Part shown: positions 8,698 to 15,713 of the stretch, one piece after another
How positions within the stretch are numbered: the first letter of the stretch is position 1
Layout: the number at the start of each line of letters is the position of its first letter
NCBI GenBank assembly: GCA_017303715.1
Contig: JAFLBZ010000024.1
Coordinates: forward strand, 1-64,000
Length of the DNA: 64,000 nucleotides
Direction of reading: 5' to 3'
From: Rhodothermia bacterium
Lineage (GTDB): Bacteria > Bacteroidota > Rhodothermia > Rhodothermales > UBA2364
Translations under genes and position numbers: made by a program
The notes under the pieces: generated by a model
Seen by the model: the letters and a program-made list of their open reading frames with translations, nothing else
Told to the model about the DNA's origin: nothing
Databases searched by the model: none

Positions 8698-9411
8698 TTA
8701 GAAATGATAAAATAACATCAAACCACTCATTACTATCATCAATGCATCTTCAATAATGGTAACGGTACTCATCGGCAAATTGAACACAGCCCCTAAACAG
8801 GCACATTGAATTTTCTTTTTGTTCAATACTGATTGCAATACCCCAATGATGCTAATACTCATTACAACAAGTGTTACACTATTAGTAAAAAGCTGATTAA
8901 AATTGACTAAAAAAGCAATGCCCAAAGCCAATTCTGTAAACGCATAGATGTGTGCCCAAGCGGGTAATCGCTTGGCAACTATATCATACATTACATAGCT
9001 TTCGGCAAAGCCTTTCAAATTGAGCATTTTGAAAAACGAAAACACCAAAAAGAACCCCGCCATAAAATGTCGCATCCACTGCATAGCATCAAACCTATCG
9101 TTGGAAAACTGAACCAATAGCGTTACCAAAGTGATATAGAAAAATATCAACAAAATGGGCTTGTAGGTGGCTAACCAACCTTTGCTTTGTTCTGCCAACT
9201 CGCTGTGATGTTGGGCAGAAATCTGATACTTTTCAGGCAAGGCTCTTTGCAACCTATCCAATGGAATGTGTTTATCCATTGTGATTGTGGCTGAATTTTC
9301 GTCTTTTGAAACTTCAACGTTTAATACATTTTCTATCATCAACAAAGATGATTTTACTTTTGCTTCGCAACTTGAACAGGTCATTCCTGTTACCTGATAT
9401 GTATGTACCAT
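8698..9411 (-). CDS. Heavy-metal-associated (HMA) domain fused to MauE/DoxX-like membrane domain
   Basis: 237 aa. Residues 1-70 are an HMA domain with the metal ligand motif GMTCSSC. About residues 85-237 hold four or more membrane helices (LLIFFYITLVTLLVQF, FMAGFFLVFSFFKML, AFTELALGIAFLVNF, VTLVVMSISIIGVL) with a conserved-looking CAC near residue 204, as in MauE-type membrane proteins. Likely binds or moves copper or a similar soft metal at the inner membrane. It lies 93 bases downstream of the AraC-type regulator and 12 bases before the DUF2911 gene, so it is probably co-transcribed. Confidence 0.75.
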   Translation of the reverse strand: MVHTYQVTGMTCSSCEAKVKSSLLMIENVLNVEVSKDENSATITMDKHIPLDRLQRALPEKYQISAQHHSELAEQSKGWLATYKPILLIFFYITLVTLLVQFSNDRFDAMQWMRHFMAGFFLVFSFFKMLNLKGFAESYVMYDIVAKRLPAWAHIYAFTELALGIAFLVNFNQLFTNSVTLVVMSISIIGVLQSVLNKKKIQCACLGAVFNLPMSTVTIIEDALMIVMSGLMLFYHF

Positions 9412-9504
9412 AATTTTACATTTTAAAGGTTAAAAACTACGGCACAAAGTTCCGAAGCTATTTGCTCATCGTTGTTGTGGTATTTTGGGTTTGAGTTGTA
9501 ACAT

Positions 9505-10065
9505 TTATAAGTCTTCAATTTGCTTTCGTTTATTGTTTTTCAATTGCTTGTAATGTGATGGCGAAAAGCCCGTAACCTTTTTGAACTGATTACTCAAATA
9601 CGCCACACTGCTATAATTCATCTGAAAAGCAATTTCACTCAAAGTCAATTCATCATACAGAAGCAACTCTTTTACCTTTTCAATCTTTTGGCTGATAAAG
9701 TATTTCTCAATTGTCGTGTCTTCTACTTCCGAAAACAAATTGCTAAGAGATGAATAATCTTGTGTCAAGTGATTGGACAAATAATCTGAAAGATTGGTAT
9801 TTAGTTGAGCGTTTTGTTGATGTACCAATTCAATAATCAAAGTTTTGATTTTTTCAATCAATCGGCTTTTCTTATCATCAATCAGTTCAAAACCAAAACC
9901 TTTCAGGTATTCTGCAATCTTGCTTTTTTGTTGAGCCGTAATGGGTGCTGCGGTTTCTACTTCGCCCAAATCAACTGCAAGTAGTTGAAGTCCGAGTTTT
10001 TCCAACTCAGACTTCACCACCATTTTGCAGCGACTACACACCATATTTTTGATGTATAGTTTCAT
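9505..10065 (-). CDS. AraC-family regulator with N-terminal CxxC metal-sensor-like domain
   Basis: 186 aa. The N-terminus MKLYIKNMVCSRCKMVVKSEL resembles an HMA fold with a CxxC pair. The C-terminal ~100 residues are an AraC/XylS DNA-binding domain (LTLSEIAFQMNYSSVAYLSNQFKKVTGFSPSHYK). Proteins of this layout accompany metal-resistance operons in Bacteroidota, so direct metal sensing by the Cys pair is a reasonable inference. Its start codon abuts the stop of the upstream lipoprotein gene (10066). Possible targets are the promoter repeats at 11398-11461 and the 93-bp gap before 9411. Confidence 0.8.
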   Translation of the reverse strand: MKLYIKNMVCSRCKMVVKSELEKLGLQLLAVDLGEVETAAPITAQQKSKIAEYLKGFGFELIDDKKSRLIEKIKTLIIELVHQQNAQLNTNLSDYLSNHLTQDYSSLSNLFSEVEDTTIEKYFISQKIEKVKELLLYDELTLSEIAFQMNYSSVAYLSNQFKKVTGFSPSHYKQLKNNKRKQIEDL

Positions 10066-10923
10066 TTATTCTATTGTTTCAACCGTTTTACCACAACTCA
10101 GCATTTTAGAACCGTAGTATGGGTTCTTCACGGTGTTTTCTTTACTCAACCAATTTGCACCTTTACCATTGTTTGCCATTGGGCAATGTTGGTAATATGT
10201 AGGCGTTTCTTGTTTGGAAACTTTGAAAAGTTGATACATATTGTCAGACAAAGTATTGAAATGGTCTCTTTGATGCCCAACATCTTTGGTTTCTTCGATG
10301 TGTTCGGTATCAAATATCAAGTCCTTCATTACTTTCATCCAAACAGTATGTTCTTCATTGGAAAGTTTGTTCATCTGCACGGCATTAAGAGCGTTGAGCA
10401 ATTCTTTTGCTTTGGCAGAAGCCAAGTTGCCATCAGATTTTACCAAAGCATCTTTTAGTGCGAAGTAGTTGTCAAAAACTGATTTGAGTTGATTTACTTC
10501 TTGCTTTGTTTCTGTTGACTTGTCAGTTGCCCCACCGTGATTGTGATGTTCGTCAATCGCTACTGCTTTTACAGTTTCCGATTTTTTTACACGGTCGTAT
10601 TGACAACATTCAGGAAGTTTCGCATAGACATCATCAGGTGCAAGAAATTGGTCGCTATCGTAACCTGCCAAAGCAATGTGTTTCAAGATTTCGTCTTGAT
10701 TGGTTTTGCTTGGGTCATAAGTCAGGGTAGCCATTTTGGTATCTTTGTTCCAATCTACCTGTGCTACTTTCTTGACATTCCCTGCTTTTTCAATGGTCGT
10801 TTCACACATACCACAGTTACCGTAAATTTTTACGCTTTCGGTTTTAGCGTTTTTGATTTGAGCGTTACACGCTGTAAACGATAGCAATAGCGTAATTGCC
10901 ATCAATATTTTTATTGATTTCAT
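10066..10923 (-). CDS. HMA-domain lipoprotein with DUF3347 domain
   Basis: 285 aa. A lipoprotein signal (lipobox LSFTAC) is followed by an HMA-like domain (VKIYGNCGMCETTIEKAGNV, about residues 30-95), then a linker with CCQYD and a His-rich patch (DEHHNHGG), and a C-terminal DUF3347 domain (about 145-285, ending YYQHCPMA...YYGSKMLSCGKTVETI). DUF3347 is found in copper/cobalt efflux-associated exported proteins. Expected to sit at the periplasmic face of a membrane and bind copper or a similar metal. Second gene of the cassette operon. Confidence 0.8.
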   Translation of the reverse strand: MKSIKILMAITLLLSFTACNAQIKNAKTESVKIYGNCGMCETTIEKAGNVKKVAQVDWNKDTKMATLTYDPSKTNQDEILKHIALAGYDSDQFLAPDDVYAKLPECCQYDRVKKSETVKAVAIDEHHNHGGATDKSTETKQEVNQLKSVFDNYFALKDALVKSDGNLASAKAKELLNALNAVQMNKLSNEEHTVWMKVMKDLIFDTEHIEETKDVGHQRDHFNTLSDNMYQLFKVSKQETPTYYQHCPMANNGKGANWLSKENTVKNPYYGSKMLSCGKTVETIE

Positions 10924-11015
10924 TTTTTAAAATTAATTGTTTAACGTAAAATTGAGAAATTGAAAGCCAATAATTGCCTTCAATTGGACAGACCTATGGC
11001 TGTCAAGGCAAGAAA

Positions 11016-11387
11016 TCAGCCTATTTTGGGTGGTAGCCAAATAGAAAGGAAACCTGATGAATAAAAGCTGTCTTGGTAATAAAAAATTGGCTTGTTTAGG
11101 ATTAACTTAATTCCTGAAAATTTGATTAAAAATGGAATTGTAAAATTTGTATGGCTTGTCGGGCAATGACAGTCTGGGTTACCGCATTTTCCATCACAAT
11201 CTTTTCCGTGCTTACTGCATCGTCCTTTTTCTATGTCGCAACAACCTTTCTTTACCGCTTCGGTGTCAGTTTGCTTGCTGCAATTATTTTCTATGTTTTC
11301 AGATTTTGACCCACAAGCATAGATGTCTGTTGGTGTCAGTAAGAAACCAATCAGGGTGATTAATGCTATGTAAATAAATTTTGTCAT
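11016..11387 (-). CDS. Small exported cysteine-rich protein, putative metal binder
   Basis: 123 aa. An N-terminal signal or membrane segment (FIYIALITLIGFLLTP) leads to a Cys-rich section with 10 Cys in about 50 residues (ACGSKSENIENNC, GCCDIEKGRCSKHGKDC, CGNPDCHC), then a hydrophobic C-terminal half. No family recognised. The Cys spacing suggests metal binding, matching its place as the first gene of the metal cassette. It lies 92 bases upstream of the HMA/DUF3347 gene. Confidence 0.6.
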   Translation of the reverse strand: MTKFIYIALITLIGFLLTPTDIYACGSKSENIENNCSKQTDTEAVKKGCCDIEKGRCSKHGKDCDGKCGNPDCHCPTSHTNFTIPFLIKFSGIKLILNKPIFYYQDSFYSSGFLSIWLPPKIG

Positions 11388-11397
11388 ACTGTTTCAA

Positions 11398-11461
11398 AAC
11401 GCAAATTTACAAATTTTTTCGGTCAAGCGAACGCAAATTTACAAATTTTTTCGGTCAAGCG
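11398..11461 (-). promoter_or_regulatory. Perfect 32-bp tandem repeat in the leader of the metal operon
   Basis: Two identical 32-bp copies (11398-11429, 11430-11461) directly upstream of the first metal gene (ATG at 11387). On the minus strand each copy contains TTGACC and, 3' of it, TAAATTTG, which fits the Bacteroidota -7 box TAnnTTTG. The spacing inside one copy (14 bases between TTG and the -7 box) is shorter than the usual 19-21, so the exact promoter is uncertain. Duplication would double the promoter or operator. Confidence 0.55.
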
Positions 11462-11543
11462 TTGGCAAAAAACAGCTCTTTTGGTTTTTAGGGTTGGCTT
11501 GCGTATCGGCAAAAACCAAATGTGCTGTTTGTGCGGTCGGCTT
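11459..11543 (-). repeat. Cassette hairpin H1 (leader copy, cassette A)
   Basis: Outer stem AAACAGC (11470-11476) with GCTGTTT (11524-11530), internal loop TCT (11477-11479) opposite TGT (11521-11523), inner stem TTTGGTTTTT (11480-11489) with AAAAACCAAA (11511-11520). The flanks GCGTTGGCAAAA and TGTGCGGTCGGC match copy H2. Stem sequences differ from H2-H4 but pairing is kept, so structure rather than sequence is conserved. Confidence 0.75.
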
Positions 11544-11551
11544 TTTACAAT

Positions 11552-11593
11552 GAGGCACAACATCTGTATTGCCGCAATATTGCGGCAATATCC
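11552..11593 (-). other. Putative attI-like junction with 22-bp perfect palindrome
   Basis: The first cassette starts here (minus-strand GATG|TTGTGCC, crossover G at 11561). Next to it, 11568-11589 is a perfect 22-bp palindrome made of ATTGCCGCAAT and its complement. The longer half TTGCGGCAATATCC (11580-11593) recurs inverted at 12742-12755, on the other side of the recombinase gene. The site abuts the recombinase stop codon, as an attI would in integrons whose integrase points the same way as its cassettes. Confidence 0.5.
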
Positions 11594-11600
11594 TTATTGT

Positions 11601-12707
11601 CTATAGGTCAGTTAACTGATCCAAGGGGCTTACAAACTTGGCAATAGCCCGCTCGGTGATATGGGTATAGACCTCGGTGGTCTTCGTGCTCTCATCGCCC
11701 AGGAGGGCTTGTATATACCTCAGTTCCATACCTTGCTCTAACAAATGTGTTGCAAATGAGTGTCTTAATGTATGTACAGTAGTATAAGGATTTACGCCAG
11801 ATTTGTCAACAGCTTTCCTCAAAATCATCTGTACACTTCTTGCACTATAGGGGCCGTAATCTTGCCCTTCAAATGCCCAATATACAGGCTTATAAACTGC
11901 TATATATTCCCGTAAGGCAGTAGCCATTTTAGTAGAAAGAATACTATATCGGTCTTTTTTTCCTTTCCCGCCTTTGATAAACACTTTTGCTTGTGACCAT
12001 AGGAGGTCGTCTTTTCTCATTTGAACCAGTTCGCTAAGACGTAGTCCAGCAGAGTATATCAGCATGAGGATACACCGATGCTTAAGGTTATCTACAACGT
12101 TTATGAGTTGCACCACTTCTGTTTGACTTAAAACATTTGGTAGCTTTTGAGGTTGCTTAGGTCTAAAGTCATACACCTTGCGCGGCTGCCCCTGTACAGC
12201 TTCATAATAATACTTTATGGCATTAATAAAAGTATTTTGGTAGGATTCAGACCATTTCAACCTCTTGATTCCATCCAGCATAAAAGTCTTAATCTCGTTT
12301 TCCTCCAAGCTTAAAGGATCTTTCCCTGCATAAAACGAAAAAAACAGGGTTAAGCAATTTCTATAAACTTTGATTGTGCGATGGCTATACCGTTTAAGGG
12401 TCAAACTTTCTACCATTTTTAAAACAGCTAAACGCTGCTCGGCACTGATCTGCGGACTTGTAGCGACGGCTTTCGCTGTCAAGCGGTCCTTTCCTTTGAC
12501 TTCCCATATTGCATCTGGAAAAAGCTGCTTCAATTGTGCCCATGCGTCAGGGTTGTATGGTATAAACCAGCCATATTCCTTCGTCCATCTCGCCCCCTTT
12601 ATTTTTTTCATGAAGGTAGGCAATTCGGGAATATACTGTCTCGGAAGTACACGAATATACGAGACAGCTTCTAATTCCAGTGGTTCAATAAAAAATGTAG
12701 CATCCAT
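11601..12707 (-). CDS. Tyrosine recombinase (XerC/D-like, non-canonical integron integrase candidate)
   Basis: 368 aa. An N-terminal extra domain (about 1-75, with GARWTKEYGWFIP) as in many Bacteroidota integrases is followed by a SAM-like core-binding domain (about 88-172) and the catalytic domain. Catalytic residues: R223 (SAGLRLSEL), Lys in GGKGKKDR (about 248-251), H312 and R315 (HTLRHSFATH), nucleophile Y347 (TTEVYTHI). The box II His/Trp expected in LGHxxxxTT is D338 here (LLGDESTKTT), a one-base change from His. The insertion that marks IntI integrases is absent. It is transcribed toward the cassettes. Whether it moves them is unproven; it could also be the recombinase of a separate mobile unit. 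Confidence 0.85.
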   Translation of the reverse strand: MDATFFIEPLELEAVSYIRVLPRQYIPELPTFMKKIKGARWTKEYGWFIPYNPDAWAQLKQLFPDAIWEVKGKDRLTAKAVATSPQISAEQRLAVLKMVESLTLKRYSHRTIKVYRNCLTLFFSFYAGKDPLSLEENEIKTFMLDGIKRLKWSESYQNTFINAIKYYYEAVQGQPRKVYDFRPKQPQKLPNVLSQTEVVQLINVVDNLKHRCILMLIYSAGLRLSELVQMRKDDLLWSQAKVFIKGGKGKKDRYSILSTKMATALREYIAVYKPVYWAFEGQDYGPYSARSVQMILRKAVDKSGVNPYTTVHTLRHSFATHLLEQGMELRYIQALLGDESTKTTEVYTHITERAIAKFVSPLDQLTDL

Positions 12708-12741
12708 GACCTAATTGACCTTCGGGTTATATGGAATTATT

Positions 12742-12755
12742 GGATATTGCCGCAA
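12742..12755. repeat. 14-bp repeat flanking the recombinase gene
   Basis: GGATATTGCCGCAA is an exact inverted copy of 11580-11593. Its inner TATTGCCGCAA is also repeated in direct orientation at 11567-11577. The copies bracket the recombinase gene plus about 50 bp, which suggests att-type or core-binding sites for the recombinase. This may mark the outer edge of the island. Confidence 0.5.
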
Positions 12756-12907
12756 CACCATCGTACGATCTAACTGCGCGTACCGGGTGCATTTCAAAAC
12801 GTACAAGTAGCGGGACGGGTTGTTTAGGTGGGTTTGAACAAGCCGATAACGTAGCTCCCGTTTCCAGAAGCTAAAGTCACCCTTGCTCGCTCCACTTTTC
12901 GCTATTA

Positions 12908-13160
12908 CAATGCTTTTTTCTACGAAGATGGCAGGGCTGACGCCCCTGTTTTTTGCCCTTTCAATACCTTATTCTATGAAGATGGCAGGGCTGACGCCCC
13001 TGTTTTTGCGCTTGCAATATCTTTTCTATGAAGATGGCAGGGCTGACGCCCCTATTTTTTACAGGGAGCAATTTTTGTACACACAAAAGCAAAGAGGAGC
13101 GTAGCTCTAAAATCTTCGTAGATGCAGGTACATTCAATTAAAGAAAGAGGAGCGTAGCTC
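12908..13160. repeat. Repeat-rich spacer: three tandem ~53-bp units and two GAGCGTAGCTC hairpins
   Basis: Three units carrying GAAGATGGCAGGGCTGACGC followed by CCCT and a T-run start at about 12921, 12974 and 13026 (periods about 54 and 52). Each can fold through GGGCTGACGCCC. Two copies of AAAGAGGAGCGTAGCTCT follow at 13091-13108 and 13144-13161, with a partial one (CGTAGCTCC) at 12849-12857; GAGC-GTA-GCTC is a small hairpin. The units resemble intergenic REP-type repeats. Any open frame across them is an artefact of the repeats. The remaining spacer, 12756-12900 and 13170-13429, shows no gene or RNA that I recognise. Confidence 0.7.
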
Positions 13161-13429
13161 TGGCATCAAACAAAAATAGCCCTAACGCCAATGCCAAACA
13201 CATACACAACCAGCTTGGTAGCAGTACAGCATTTGATCGCCCATTGCTTGATGACTCCCTTTAGCACATAAACATAACGTTAAAGCGATTTTGTGTTCGG
13301 CTACAGACTTCATCCTTACGCAAGAATTTTGATAAGCCAAGCGTTCCACAAAAGATAGAAAGATTCTTCTTGCAAATGTGCTTTCATTTTCCGATTATAG
13401 GAGGCTCATTCATCAAATCATCAAACTAT

Positions 13430-14884
13430 ATGTCTCCGAAAAACAACCAAAAAAAATCTCGTCGTAATTTCCTCTCCAAATCAGTGCTTGGTTTAGGCTC
13501 CCTAATGATCGTACCCCGATATGTACTCGGTGGCCCCGGTTATGTCGCCCCAAGCGATCGCCTGAATATTGCTGGGGTGGGTGTCGGAGGAAGAGGAAAA
13601 GCCATCTTAAAAAGTGCCGCCCAGTTGGACGAAAAAACAGGAGAGACCAAGGAGAATATCGTCGCCTTATGTGATGTAGATGATCAAAATGCTGCGTCAA
13701 CATATGCGCAATACCCGAAAGCCAATCGCTATAAGGACTTCCGTAAAATGTTGGAGGCCGAGCATAAAAACATTGATGCGGTTATGGTTGCCACACCCGA
13801 CCATACACACGCGGTTGTTGCTATGGCTGCCATGCGCTTAGACAAACATGTTTACGTAGAAAAACCACTCACCCATAGCATCCACGAGGCGCGAATGCTC
13901 ACCGAGACGGCGCGTGAGCGCGGTTTACAGACACAAATGGGCAATCATGGGAACTCCGGTGAAGACATCCGAAGGATTTGTGAGTGGATTTGGAATGGCA
14001 TCATCGGAGACGTTACCGAAGTTCATTGTTGGACCAATCGTCCCGTTTGGCCCCAAGGCATTCCACGTCCATCAGAAACACCCCCCATTCCCGGAACCTT
14101 AGCTTGGGATTTATGGGTTGGTCCTGCTCCCATGCGCCCATATCACCCCACTTATGTCCCGTTTGGCTGGCGGGGTTGGTGGGATTTTGGAACTGGCGCA
14201 TTGGGCGATATGGCTTGCCACATCATTGATCCGGCCTTTAAAGCGCTAAAATTAGGCTATCCGACAAGCGTTGAGGCCAGTACGCCCTCCGTGTATAAAG
14301 CGCCTTGGTCGCCTGAACTGAACAACGACAGCGCACCCGCTGCTTCTTTGATCCATTTTAATTTCCCGTCCAGAGACAAAATGCCCGCTGTTCAGCTTAC
14401 GTGGTACGATGGCAACCTTCGCCCACCACGCCCTATTGAACTTGGCGCCGATGAACCTTTTGGAGATTGGGATGGCGGAGTCTTATTCGTTGGTGAAAAG
14501 GGCAAAATCTCGTGTGGCTGCTATGGAACCAAACCGACGCTTCTCCCAACCAATCGTATGAAGGATTTTAAAGAACCTGCCCCCATGATTGCACGTGTAA
14601 AGGGGAACCACCAGACGAGTTGGGTTGAAGCCTGCAAAGGTGGCCCGGCTGCCAGTTCTAACTTCAATTATGCCGGCCCATTGACCGAGATGATTCTAAT
14701 TGGGAACTTAGCCTTAAGAAGCCTGAATATTCTGGAGAAGGTCAAAAACCGTCGAGGTGAATTGGAAGAAGCCTTCACCGGACGTAAGCAACTGCTGTGG
14801 GATGCACAGAACCTACGTATTACCAATTTTGAGCCAGCCAACCAATTCATTAAGCGCGAATACAGAGAAGGCTGGGCGTTATGA
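13430..14884 (+). CDS. Tat-exported Gfo/Idh/MocA-family oxidoreductase
   Basis: 484 aa from the ATG at 13430, chosen because it gives a proper Tat signal (KSRRNFLSKSVLGLGSLMIVP); an AGGAGG at 13398 is too far upstream to help, and an in-frame ATG exists at 13376. The Rossmann motif is VGVGGRGKAI, and the family signature VEKPLTHS is present. The C-terminal domain is of the MocA type used on sugars and cyclitols. Paralogues of this exported subgroup are common in Bacteroidota and Planctomycetes; the substrate is unknown. It ends 6 bases inside the convergent gene that follows. Confidence 0.85.
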   Translation: MSPKNNQKKSRRNFLSKSVLGLGSLMIVPRYVLGGPGYVAPSDRLNIAGVGVGGRGKAILKSAAQLDEKTGETKENIVALCDVDDQNAASTYAQYPKANRYKDFRKMLEAEHKNIDAVMVATPDHTHAVVAMAAMRLDKHVYVEKPLTHSIHEARMLTETARERGLQTQMGNHGNSGEDIRRICEWIWNGIIGDVTEVHCWTNRPVWPQGIPRPSETPPIPGTLAWDLWVGPAPMRPYHPTYVPFGWRGWWDFGTGALGDMACHIIDPAFKALKLGYPTSVEASTPSVYKAPWSPELNNDSAPAASLIHFNFPSRDKMPAVQLTWYDGNLRPPRPIELGADEPFGDWDGGVLFVGEKGKISCGCYGTKPTLLPTNRMKDFKEPAPMIARVKGNHQTSWVEACKGGPAASSNFNYAGPLTEMILIGNLALRSLNILEKVKNRRGELEEAFTGRKQLLWDAQNLRITNFEPANQFIKREYREGWAL

Positions 14885-15385
14885 TTTTTCAGGGCCGTTT
14901 TCCAGTGAAGAAGGCTTGAGGGTGTAGGTAATTTTAAGGGAGCGGCTCTTTTCAATTTCGGCCATTGTATAACTGACCGTCATGGGCATTTCCAAAGCAG
15001 ATTGGATTAGGCGCGTCATTTCCTCGGAAGAAGCGTTTTCTGGGGGACGGTCATAAACGGTTTCGGTCACACCAAATTGCTCGTCCGCTGCGGGTTGTAG
15101 AACTGAATTTTCGCCTGTCCCGATTGTTGGCTCCCCCGATACTTCTTTTGCACGTCGCTTACGGTGGTCATCTATCACCTTTTGCACCCGTTTTTGTACC
15201 ACCCGTTCCACTTCCTTTTGAGAACCCGAAGCATACCCTTCTACGGTAATTTGTTGTCCCCATTCGGTTTTGGCCAAAGCACGGTACATAAAGCCCCGCC
15301 CATGTGGTTGGACAAAAATCTCCAAAAACACTTGTTTCGGGGCTTTTTCATGCGCTGGACGAGAATTAGGCTCTTTCTTCTTCAT
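14879..15385 (-). CDS. Hypothetical cytoplasmic protein
   Basis: 168 aa, charged, with no signal or membrane segment. An N-terminal beta-rich part (KQVFLEIFVQPHGRGFMYRA) is followed by a basic helix (VERVVQKRVQKVIDDHRKRRAKE) and an acidic linker. No family recognised. Its start overlaps the end of the DUF2007 gene (15366) by 20 bp, so the two are translationally coupled. Confidence 0.6.
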   Translation of the reverse strand: MKKKEPNSRPAHEKAPKQVFLEIFVQPHGRGFMYRALAKTEWGQQITVEGYASGSQKEVERVVQKRVQKVIDDHRKRRAKEVSGEPTIGTGENSVLQPAADEQFGVTETVYDRPPENASSEEMTRLIQSALEMPMTVSYTMAEIEKSRSLKITYTLKPSSLENGPEKS

Positions 15386-15686
15386 CTTCCGTGTCGTCGT
15401 CCATAAATTCTAAAGGTGTGGCATTCATTGCAGCCTCCTCCAATTCATCTTCGCTTACAGGTTCGATGGTGATGACCTCATCTGCCCGATCTACGTCTTC
15501 CGGCTTTACCATTACCACAAACCGACTAAAATCAGCCGTTTGAATCGGTAACGCAGAGGAAGACATGTCCATAATCATGGCTTCTACACCTTCCGACGCT
15601 AACCGATCTCGGACGATTTCGGCCTCATATTCTACTTCTGACCAAAAGACGATAGACCAACCATCATATTCAATGCCTTGTGCCAT
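15366..15686 (-). CDS. DUF2007-like small protein
   Basis: 106 aa. WSIVFWSEVEYEAEIVRDRLASEGVEAMIMD followed by FVVMVKPEDVDRADEVI fits the DUF2007 fold (small putative signalling protein, ferredoxin-like), with an acidic C-terminal tail. The substrate or partner is unknown. It is the leading gene of a pair that overlaps the next ORF by 20 bp. Confidence 0.65.
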   Translation of the reverse strand: MAQGIEYDGWSIVFWSEVEYEAEIVRDRLASEGVEAMIMDMSSSALPIQTADFSRFVVMVKPEDVDRADEVITIEPVSEDELEEAAMNATPLEFMDDDTEDEEERA

Positions 15687-15713
15687 AACTTTCTCCTTTG
15701 TTTTTCGAGCGTT

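Larger units (their letters stand above)
4979..11560 (-). mobile_element. Integron-like cassette A (metal-handling operon)
   Basis: A 6.6-kb unit running on the minus strand from TTGTGCC (after G at 11561) to the crossover G of folded site A (4979). It holds leader hairpin H1, a tandem 32-bp promoter-region repeat, six or seven same-strand genes for metal binding, sensing and oxidation, trailing hairpin H3 and the folded site. Being the first unit next to the recombinase gene, it occupies the position of the most recently inserted cassette. It is much larger than normal integron cassettes, and that is the main reason for caution. Confidence 0.5.

Noticed and set aside
11601-12707. Calling the recombinase intI outright
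   Set aside because: The IntI-specific insertion is not seen and box II is altered, so it is described as XerC/D-like with integron-like context only.
12883-13104. Plus-strand 73-codon frame across the tandem repeats
   Set aside because: Its protein is three copies of the translated repeat (KMAGLTPLF) with no other support; it is a by-product of the repeats.
12908-13160. Possible CRISPR array
   Set aside because: Only three units, with spacers of similar AT-rich sequence rather than unique ones, and no cas genes. The repeats are hairpin-forming and direct but not CRISPR-like.
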